DNA of 6,493 nt, taken from Neisseriaceae bacterium (lineage in GTDB: Bacteria; Pseudomonadota; Gammaproteobacteria; Burkholderiales; UBA11063). Below are positions 1 through 5,964 of the stretch, one piece after another. Each line of letters begins with the position of its first letter. Position 1 is the stretch's first letter. The DNA lies in assembly GCA_947499925.1 (NCBI GenBank), contig CANMQR010000038.1:1-6493 (forward strand), given 5' to 3'. The notes under the pieces were generated by a model. The model saw nothing but the letters and a program-made list of their open reading frames with translations, searched no databases and was not told the DNA's origin. The position numbers and the translations under genes were made by a program.

Positions 1-332
1 ATTAGTTCATGACTTGCTATATGTGGGTCTTTAAAATGACTACATAATTCATTATATAGTGCTTTAATTCCATGGGGTTGGTCGATAGATAATTGTTCGA
101 TAATACTCATATGCATACTTAAATGCAAAAATGGGTTGGTCTCCCCATTTTCGATAGTCCATTGATACTCTATGTATTTCTTGCGATTAGTAAGAATTGA
201 TTTATACTCAGGATGTTCCAAAATAACACTATAGGCGATTTTTTCAAGATCGCTAAGTGGCGTAGCTAATTCGGCTTTTTCGACTATATCAAAAAAGAAA
301 TTTCGCACATCAGATTGACTAGGGTTAAACAT
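1..332 (-). CDS. DUF1841 family protein (3' end off the window)
   Basis: Read on the minus strand from the ATG at 332-330, this frame stays open for 110 codons to the left edge, so the C-terminal end is missing. The protein begins MFNPSQSDVRNFFFDIVEKA and continues with ILEHPEYKSIL (about residues 37-47), ENGETNPFLHLSMHM (61-75) and EQLSIDQPHGI (79-89). These blocks are the hallmark of the DUF1841 family (Pfam PF08897), small soluble proteins of roughly 135-145 residues in beta- and gammaproteobacteria, so I estimate about 30 residues are lost. The start is supported by a Shine-Dalgarno AGGAAAG at 343-337, four bases before the ATG, and by the MFNPS opening typical of the family. No signal peptide or membrane segment is visible. 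The molecular function is unknown. It is transcribed divergently from the threonine operon. I found no convincing promoter for it. Confidence 0.9.
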   Translation of the reverse strand, partial: MFNPSQSDVRNFFFDIVEKAELATPLSDLEKIAYSVILEHPEYKSILTNRKKYIEYQWTIENGETNPFLHLSMHMSIIEQLSIDQPHGIKALYNELCSHFKDPHIASHEL

Positions 333-403
333 GATGCTTTCCTATTTGATATATTTAACATGAATATGTGCTAAATTATGCTTTTGGTTATCAAAATTAA
401 ACA

Positions 404-426
404 TTTGTATGATAATATCATAAAAC
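404..426. promoter_or_regulatory. Palindrome in the divergent intergenic region, possible operator
   Basis: Bases 408-422 form a perfect inverted repeat, TATGATA-A-TATCATA. After one mismatched pair (407/423) the symmetry continues with TTT (404-406) against AAA (424-426), giving a 23-bp dyad with one mismatch. It lies about 70 bp upstream of the DUF1841 start and about 135 bp upstream of thrA. Its left arm also overlaps a weak possible plus-strand promoter (TTGGTT 384-389, 18 bp, TATGAT 408-413). The position and symmetry suit a dimeric repressor site, but the region is very AT-rich and I cannot name a regulator. The symmetry is seen directly; the operator role is inferred. Confidence 0.35.
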
Positions 427-501
427 ATTGATATCGTAGGCATAAATAACTCCATTTAAAAGATTAGAATGATATTTTAACATATTATTATTTATTGAAT
501 T

Positions 502-518
502 TGGTATAATACTTGTTA
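502..518 (+). promoter_or_regulatory. Extended -10 promoter for the thrABC operon
   Basis: TGGTATAAT at 502-510 is a perfect extended -10 element for the housekeeping sigma factor: TG, one base, then the consensus TATAAT at 505-510. No good -35 hexamer sits 16-18 bp upstream, as expected where an extended -10 compensates. AT-rich DNA upstream could help polymerase binding. The predicted start point is near 516-518, leaving a leader of about 45 nt before thrA. A weaker overlapping alternative is TTGAAT (495-500) with TATTAT (517-522). The motif is seen in the sequence; promoter activity is inferred. Confidence 0.6.
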
Positions 519-562
519 TTATATCATGTGACATTATTGAAGAATTAATTAGGGAAATAAAA

Positions 563-3022
563 ATGAAGGTCTTAAAGTTTGGTGGAACTTCTGTTGGTTC
601 TACACATGCACTTAATAATGTTTTAAATATTATTAAATTAAATTTAACTGCACAAGAGAAGATTATTGTTGTATGTTCAGCATTATCAGGTATTACCAAT
701 AAATTACTTGAGGCAGGTAAGATCGCAGCTACTGGAGATTTACAATACATTGATCTGATTAATCAAATTGAGGATAGACATATAGCCGTTGCTAATTCAA
801 TTATAAATAGCGCGGAACATGAAAGTATTAATGCACTAATAAAGCAAATTACTAATGAATTACGTGATGTACTACGAGGGGTGTTTTTATTAAAAGAAAT
901 GTCTCCGCGTTCTGAAGATACGGTTCTTAGTTTTGGTGAAGTATTCTCGTGTTCGATAATTGCCAAATATTTGCAACAGCAAGGTATTATGGCTAAATTT
1001 ATTGATTCACGTAGCCTAATCAAAACCGATGAAAACTTTGGTAATGCAAAAGTGGATTTCACCCAAACTGATCGTAATTTACAAGAATTCTTTAAACAAT
1101 TTGATTTTGTTCCCGTAGTAACTGGATTTATCGCTTCAAACTCCAAAAATGAAACTACAACACTTGGGCGTGGTGGATCTGATTATACTGCTTCGATAGT
1201 AGGTGCTGGAATCAATGCTGATAGTATTGAAATTTGGACTGATGTTAATGGGGTTATGACTGCTGATCCTAAATACGTAAAAAAAGCCTTTACTGTGCCA
1301 AATATTAGTTATAAGGAAGCAATCGAGTTATCGCACTTTGGTGCCAAGATAATTTACTCTCCAACGCTACAACCGGTTTTTAGAAAACGGATCCCATTAT
1401 TAGTAAAAAATACACTTGAACCTGATCATCCAGGAACTTTGGTGAGTGAACAAACTGGTGTATATGACTATCTAATTAAAGGTATCTCATCAATCAACAC
1501 CGTTGCAATGCTAGTTATTCAAGGTTCAGGAATGGTGGGTTTACCTGGTTTTTTGGGGCGGATGTTTAGAGCAATTGCTCAAAAAAATATCAATGTTCTT
1601 TTGGTGACCCAAGGTTCGTCTGAATACTCGATTTGCGTTATTGTAGCTGCGGCTGATGGCCTAAAGGCTGCTCTTGCAGTTAATGAGGAGTTTGATCATG
1701 AAATAACTGGTGGTCAAGTAGATAAAGTAGTTGCTAAAACTAATTACTCGGTAATAGCCATAATTGGGGAAGGAATGCGTAAACATTCTGGTTTGGCGGG
1801 TAAGTTTTTCTCAGGTTTAGGTAAAAATGGGATAAATATCATTGCGATAGCACAAGGAGCGTCAGAGTTAAATATTTCTGCGGTTATAGAGAATAAAGAT
1901 CTACAAAAGGCGCTTAATGTTACTCATGATGTTTTCTTTGATTCTGATTTACGTTCGCTTAATTTATTTATGGTGGGAACTGGATTAATTGGTAGTACAC
2001 TACTTAAGCAAATAGAGCAAAATTCACAATACTTGCTTGAAGAAAAAAATCTCAATATTAATTTAATTGGCTTGACTAATAGTAAGACTATGGTAATTGA
2101 TGAAAATGGAATTAATTTAAACAAGTGGCAGGATTGTTTAAAAAATAGTACGGACAAAGCAAATATAAATAAAATGGTAGCAACTATGAAAGCGTTTAAT
2201 ATGCCAAATACAGTATTTGTTGATTGTACTAGTAATAAAGAAGTTGTTACGCATTATCCATCAATACTTGAGTCTATTATTTCAATAGTTACGCCAAATA
2301 AAATTGCTAATTCTGGGTCTTATACTGACTATATAGACTTAAAGCGAATAGCCACCAAAAATGCTGGCAAATTTATGTATGAAACTAACGTTGGGGCTGG
2401 ATTGCCAGTAATTAATACTTTACAAAACCTTAAGTTAAGTGGTGATAAAATTATTAGGATTGAAGGTGTTCTTTCAGGCACATTGTCATATATATTTAAT
2501 AACTTCACTGGGGATAAGAAATTTAGTGATGTAGTTAAAGAAGCTAAAGAAAAAGGTTATACTGAACCTGATCCAAGAGAAGACCTAAATGGTAATGACG
2601 TAGCTCGAAAAATACTGATTTTAGCTCGTGAAGTTGGTGCTAATATTGAGATGTCTGATATTGTCAAAGGAAATATTTTACCTGATAGCTGTTATAAAGC
2701 AAATACGGTTGATGAATTTTTTGTGGAATTAGAGCGTAACAATGATATTTTTGAGGCTCGTAAAACCAAGGCTGAGAAAGAAGGCAAGGTGTTAAGATTC
2801 TTGGCAAAATATGAAAATGGAGCTGCCTCAATTAATCTTGCTATGGTAGATTCAAGCCATCCTTTTTATTCATTATCTGGTAGTGACAACATAATTTCAT
2901 TCACGACAGAGCGTTATTTCACAAGACCTCTAGTTATTCAAGGCCCTGGTGCTGGTGCTGAGGTAACAGCTTCAGGCGTATTTGCTGAAATCATTGCTAT
3001 TAGTAATTATTTAAAGAATTAA
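563..3022 (+). CDS. thrA: Bifunctional aspartokinase / homoserine dehydrogenase
   Basis: This 819-residue cytoplasmic enzyme catalyses the first and third steps from aspartate to threonine: ATP-dependent phosphorylation of aspartate, and NAD(P)H reduction of aspartate semialdehyde to homoserine. The N-terminal kinase domain (about 1-295) shows KFGGTSVG (5-12), SFGE (123-126) and LGRGGSDYTAS (201-211). Two ACT-type regulatory segments follow (about 310-465), suggesting allosteric feedback, probably by threonine. The dehydrogenase domain (about 466-819) has the Rossmann loop GTGLIG (472-477), TPNK (577-580), TNVGAGLP (608-615), and GYTEPDPREDLNGNDVARK (665-683) with the expected E668, D679 and K683. 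It ends with GPGAGAEVTASGVFAEI. E. coli ThrA has 820 residues, so the length is normal and no key residue is missing. The ATG is preceded by AGGGA at 551-555 with 7 nt spacing. It is first in the operon. The kinase half recalls Bacteroidota sequences more than E. coli. Confidence 0.97.
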   Translation: MKVLKFGGTSVGSTHALNNVLNIIKLNLTAQEKIIVVCSALSGITNKLLEAGKIAATGDLQYIDLINQIEDRHIAVANSIINSAEHESINALIKQITNELRDVLRGVFLLKEMSPRSEDTVLSFGEVFSCSIIAKYLQQQGIMAKFIDSRSLIKTDENFGNAKVDFTQTDRNLQEFFKQFDFVPVVTGFIASNSKNETTTLGRGGSDYTASIVGAGINADSIEIWTDVNGVMTADPKYVKKAFTVPNISYKEAIELSHFGAKIIYSPTLQPVFRKRIPLLVKNTLEPDHPGTLVSEQTGVYDYLIKGISSINTVAMLVIQGSGMVGLPGFLGRMFRAIAQKNINVLLVTQGSSEYSICVIVAAADGLKAALAVNEEFDHEITGGQVDKVVAKTNYSVIAIIGEGMRKHSGLAGKFFSGLGKNGINIIAIAQGASELNISAVIENKDLQKALNVTHDVFFDSDLRSLNLFMVGTGLIGSTLLKQIEQNSQYLLEEKNLNINLIGLTNSKTMVIDENGINLNKWQDCLKNSTDKANINKMVATMKAFNMPNTVFVDCTSNKEVVTHYPSILESIISIVTPNKIANSGSYTDYIDLKRIATKNAGKFMYETNVGAGLPVINTLQNLKLSGDKIIRIEGVLSGTLSYIFNNFTGDKKFSDVVKEAKEKGYTEPDPREDLNGNDVARKILILAREVGANIEMSDIVKGNILPDSCYKANTVDEFFVELERNNDIFEARKTKAEKEGKVLRFLAKYENGAASINLAMVDSSHPFYSLSGSDNIISFTTERYFTRPLVIQGPGAGAEVTASGVFAEIIAISNYLKN

Positions 3023-3031
3023 GAAAAAATT

Positions 3032-3973
3032 ATGCAAAAAACAATAAAAGTATTTGCCCCGGCAACAGTTGCCAATGTAACTTGTGGGTTTGATATACTC
3101 GGTTTTGCAGTCGATGCTCCGGGGGATGAGGTAATTCTTAGCACCAATTCAAGTTCTAAAGTTAGAATTTTAGAAATAACTGGAGATGATGGACAATTAC
3201 CACTTGATCCATCCAAAAACACGGTAAGTGTTGCTATTTTACATATGCTAAAATTTCTAAATAGTAATCAAGGTATTGATATAATTTTACATAAGCGTAT
3301 GCCTCTAGGTAGTGGGCTTGGTTCAAGTGCTGCTAGTAGTGCCGCAGGTGTAGTAGCATTGAACCATCTTCTGGGTAGCAATTTATCCAAACGCCAATTA
3401 GTAATGTTTGCTATGGAGGGGGAGAGGATTGCCTGTGGTTCTGCTCATGCAGATAATGTGGCACCTGCGATATTTGGTGGATTTACCCTAATTAGAAGTA
3501 GTCATCCCTTGGATACTTTGGATGTTATCTCAATCAATACCCCTAAAGATTTATATTGTAGCATTATACACCCTAATATTAAAATAAACACTTCAGCAGC
3601 AAGAAGTATTCTAAATCCGATGGTGAAGTTAACGGATGCTGTGACTCAATGGGGTAATGTTGCGGGATTAATTGCAGGATTAATGTCTGATGATTATGCA
3701 CTGATTGGTCGTTCTTTGACTGACGTTATAGTTGAGCCGCTTCGGGCTAAGTTAATACCAGGTTTTTATGATATAAAAAATGCTGCACTTGAAGTTGGAG
3801 CTTTGGGTGTTGGAATTTCTGGGTCTGGCCCAGCTATATTTGCTCTTAGTAATAATGAAATGGTAGCTACAAAAGTTGCCACTAAAATGCAGGAATCTGC
3901 TCTAGCATCTGGCTTATTAAGTGAAGCTTATGTATCTAAAATTAATACCGATGGTGCAAAAATTATTGATTAA
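3032..3973 (+). CDS. thrB: Homoserine kinase, GHMP superfamily
   Basis: This 313-residue cytoplasmic kinase converts homoserine and ATP to O-phosphohomoserine, the substrate of the next gene product. GHMP-family signatures are clear: VFAPATVANVTCGFDILGFA (7-26), the ATP-binding loop PLGSGLGSSAAS (91-102), AHADNVAPAIFGG (138-150) and the C-terminal GISGSGPAIFAL (261-272). The length matches E. coli ThrB (310). It is not the aminoglycoside-phosphotransferase-like homoserine kinase used by Pseudomonas and many betaproteobacteria. The ATG lies 9 nt after the thrA stop. The spacer gaaaaaatt offers no real Shine-Dalgarno (only a weak AAGAAA), so translation may depend on coupling to thrA. The start is fixed by the conserved VFAPATVAN opening, with only six residues before it. 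Blocks such as TQWGNVAGLIAGL and EAYVSKINTDG resemble Bacteroidota ThrB as I remember it. Confidence 0.96.
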   Translation: MQKTIKVFAPATVANVTCGFDILGFAVDAPGDEVILSTNSSSKVRILEITGDDGQLPLDPSKNTVSVAILHMLKFLNSNQGIDIILHKRMPLGSGLGSSAASSAAGVVALNHLLGSNLSKRQLVMFAMEGERIACGSAHADNVAPAIFGGFTLIRSSHPLDTLDVISINTPKDLYCSIIHPNIKINTSAARSILNPMVKLTDAVTQWGNVAGLIAGLMSDDYALIGRSLTDVIVEPLRAKLIPGFYDIKNAALEVGALGVGISGSGPAIFALSNNEMVATKVATKMQESALASGLLSEAYVSKINTDGAKIID

Positions 3974-3984
3974 ATGGAGTTCTT

Positions 3985-5289
3985 ATGCAATTGTATAGCA
4001 CAAATAATAAATCACTTAAAATAAGTTTGGAAGAAGCACTTTTTCGGGGACTATCTTCTGATGGTGGCTTATTCTTACCTCTTAATATTCCCAAATTAGA
4101 TGAGATTTTTTTTAAAAATATAGCTAATTATTCTTTAAAAGAGATTGCTTTTACAGTATGTAATGCTTTGATTGGGGATAATATCAGTGCTACAGATCTA
4201 AAACAAATTGTTGATAGGGCTATTAATTTTGATGCTCCAGTTAAAAACGTTCATGATAATATTTATGCCCTAGAGCTATTTCATGGTCCATCACTATCAT
4301 TTAAAGATTTTGGCGCGCGTTTTATGGCGTCGTTAATGTCTTATTATCTGAAGCGGCGTAATAATGATAGTAGCATCAATATTCTGGTAGCAACTTCTGG
4401 AGATACGGGTAGTGCTGTTGCCCAAGGGTTTTTTAATATGGATAATATTAAAATCACTATTTTATATCCAAGTAAAAAAGTTAGTGAAATTCAAGAGCAA
4501 CAATTAACTACTCTAGGTAAGAATGTTACGGCTCTTGAAATTGACGGAACATTTGATGATTGTCAAAGAATGGTCAAAGAAGCCTTTTTAGATGATGAAT
4601 TATGCCAAAAACTAAATTTAACTTCAGCTAATTCAATTAATATAGGTCGTTTGATACCACAATCAATTTATTACTTTTATACTTATAGTCAATTACCGCA
4701 TAAACCTCTAATAATATCTGTTCCGAGCGGTAATTTTGGTAATCTAAGTGGCGGAATAATATCTAAGAAAATGGGCTTACCAGTTACTAAGTTTATAGCA
4801 AGTACCAATATTAATGATATAGTGCCACAATACTTAGATACTGGTGTTTATAGTCCACGCCAATCAGTTACAACAATCGCTAATGCTATGGATGTAGGTA
4901 CACCTAGTAATTTTATTCGTTTAAGCGAGTTTTATAATAATGATGTTACTAAAATGAGGCAGGATATTATTGGTAGAAGTTATACTGATGATGAAATTAG
5001 GGTTGTGATAAAAAAGGTATATAGTGAGTTTAATTATATTCTTGATCCACATGGTGCTGTAGCTTATTTAGGGTTAACTGATTATTTATCTGAGAATAAT
5101 ATTAAAGATGTTAATGGTGTTTTTTTAGAAACTGCACATCCAGCTAAATTTTTTGAAGATATTGAATCAATTTTAGGTAAAAAAATCACTATGCCAGCCA
5201 GTCTCAAGCATGCCATGGAGCAACAAAAACTTAGTATTAAAGTTAAAAATAGTTTTGCGGCATTAAAAGAGTTTTTATTAGCGAGCTAA
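3985..5289 (+). CDS. thrC: Threonine synthase (PLP-dependent)
   Basis: This 434-residue cytoplasmic enzyme converts O-phosphohomoserine and water to threonine and phosphate using pyridoxal phosphate. Visible marks are the family opening MQLYSTNN, RGLSSDGGLFLP (21-32), ELFHGPSLSFKDFGARFMA (97-115) with the PLP lysine at K107, ATSGDTGSAVA (136-146), TSANSIN (213-219), the phosphate-binding region VPSGNFGNL (246-254), TIANAMDVGTPSNF (297-310) and LETAHPAKF (381-389). The length is close to E. coli ThrC (428) and shorter than the roughly 470-480 residues I associate with typical betaproteobacterial ThrC. The start has a good Shine-Dalgarno, GGAG at 3976-3979, 5 nt before the ATG and 2 nt after the thrB stop. 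It is the last gene of the operon. Its final 12 bases overlap the end of the oppositely oriented trmB. Much of the sequence recalls Bacteroidota ThrC. Confidence 0.97.
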   Translation: MQLYSTNNKSLKISLEEALFRGLSSDGGLFLPLNIPKLDEIFFKNIANYSLKEIAFTVCNALIGDNISATDLKQIVDRAINFDAPVKNVHDNIYALELFHGPSLSFKDFGARFMASLMSYYLKRRNNDSSINILVATSGDTGSAVAQGFFNMDNIKITILYPSKKVSEIQEQQLTTLGKNVTALEIDGTFDDCQRMVKEAFLDDELCQKLNLTSANSINIGRLIPQSIYYFYTYSQLPHKPLIISVPSGNFGNLSGGIISKKMGLPVTKFIASTNINDIVPQYLDTGVYSPRQSVTTIANAMDVGTPSNFIRLSEFYNNDVTKMRQDIIGRSYTDDEIRVVIKKVYSEFNYILDPHGAVAYLGLTDYLSENNIKDVNGVFLETAHPAKFFEDIESILGKKITMPASLKHAMEQQKLSIKVKNSFAALKEFLLAS

Positions 5290-5294
5290 AAAAA
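5273..5294. other. Dyad spanning the overlapping thrC and trmB stop codons
   Basis: The 12-bp overlap TTAGCGAGCTAA (5278-5289) contains the TAA of thrC on the plus strand and the TAA of trmB on the minus strand. It is nearly palindromic: TTAG pairs with CTAA around a CGAG loop. After one A/A mismatch, TTTT (5273-5276) faces AAAA (5291-5294). RNA from either strand could form a small hairpin with U-A flanks. Neither direction has a U-run immediately after the hairpin, so it is not a textbook intrinsic terminator. I report the symmetry; a role in ending the two convergent transcripts is only a possibility. Confidence 0.3.
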
Positions 5295-5958
5295 TTAAAT
5301 CCCATACTCCGTGTCCTAAGTTTATTCCGCGTTGTTCAAACTTAGTCAATGGTCGGTATGAGGGGCGCTCTACAAATGTATTATCTAGCGATTGGTTCTG
5401 AAGCTTCGTGTTTTGATTTAGGACTTGTAGCATATATAAAGCATAATGTTCCCAGTCAGTAGCTAGATGAATATAGCCACCTGGTTTTAGTTTGCTCGAT
5501 ATTAGATTTATAAATTCAGGCTGGATTATACGGCGCTTATGGTGCTTCTTTTTATGCCATGGGTCAGGGAAATAGATATGAAATCCAGTGATGGAATTAT
5601 CAGGTATCATGTCACGAAGCACCTCAATAGCATCATGCTGAATAATTCGAATATTATTAACATCATGTTCTACCATAGACATAAGAAGTGTACCAACTCC
5701 AGGGCCATGTACTTCAATCCCAAGATAATCATTGTCTGGATTTTGCTTGGCGATCTGCCAAGTTGCAGCACCCATCCCAAAACCTATCTCAATTATTTTA
5801 TCTTTTTTGCGATTAAATGCGGCATCTAGATCAACTTGGGTAGTTTGGTATTTTATTCCGTATTTTGGGAGTAGGGTATTAATAGCATTTAATTGCCCAG
5901 CGGTGATTTTACCTTGGCGAAGTACAAAACTTTTTATATGACGAATTTTTTGCTGCAT
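5278..5958 (-). CDS. trmB: tRNA (guanine-N7-)-methyltransferase
   Basis: This 226-residue cytoplasmic enzyme uses S-adenosylmethionine to form N7-methylguanosine, normally at position 46 of the tRNA variable loop. It is a Rossmann-fold methyltransferase with the SAM-binding motif EIGFGMG (57-63), EVHGPGVG (82-89), QHDAIEVL (107-114), the diagnostic FPDPWHKKKHHKRR (130-143), GGYIHLATDWEHYA (160-173) and the C-terminal TKFEQRG (205-211). The N-terminal IRHIKSFVLRQG (5-16) matches the usual RSFVLRQG opening and supports the ATG at 5958-5956. No Shine-Dalgarno precedes it: the bases before the ATG are AT-only for at least 10 nt. The upstream ATPase gene stops just 6 nt earlier, so coupled translation within one operon is likely. 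Its wording is close to betaproteobacterial, Neisseria-like TrmB and is the best clue to the host lineage. Confidence 0.96.
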   Translation of the reverse strand: MQQKIRHIKSFVLRQGKITAGQLNAINTLLPKYGIKYQTTQVDLDAAFNRKKDKIIEIGFGMGAATWQIAKQNPDNDYLGIEVHGPGVGTLLMSMVEHDVNNIRIIQHDAIEVLRDMIPDNSITGFHIYFPDPWHKKKHHKRRIIQPEFINLISSKLKPGGYIHLATDWEHYALYMLQVLNQNTKLQNQSLDNTFVERPSYRPLTKFEQRGINLGHGVWDLIFLAR

Positions 5959-5964
5959 AATATA

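Noticed and set aside
404..426. Fur box reading of the palindrome, because of its GATAAT and ATCAT elements
   Set aside because: It does not match the 19-bp Fur consensus layout of three GATAAT-like hexamers, and the neighbouring genes have no link to iron.
378..431. 17-codon plus-strand ORF (MLLVIKIKHLYDNIIKH) with four Ile codons, as a possible thr leader peptide
   Set aside because: It has no Thr codons or Shine-Dalgarno, lies upstream of the predicted transcription start, has no attenuator hairpin after it, and its Ile content is expected in AT-rich DNA.
333..562. Riboswitch or lysine/threonine-sensing RNA in the intergenic region
   Set aside because: The predicted leader is only about 45 nt, and no GC-rich multi-stem structure is visible.
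418..750. Minus-strand ORF of 110 codons across the thrA start
   Set aside because: Most of it is antisense to the conserved thrA N-terminus, it has no recognisable domain, and it would cover the thr promoter. It is a shadow frame.
763..1146. Minus-strand ORF of 127 codons inside thrA
   Set aside because: It is antisense to the aspartokinase catalytic domain and has no family resemblance.
5539..5941. Two overlapping plus-strand ORFs (96 and 69 codons) opposite trmB
   Set aside because: Both are complements of the well-conserved trmB, have no recognisable motif and no convincing start signal.
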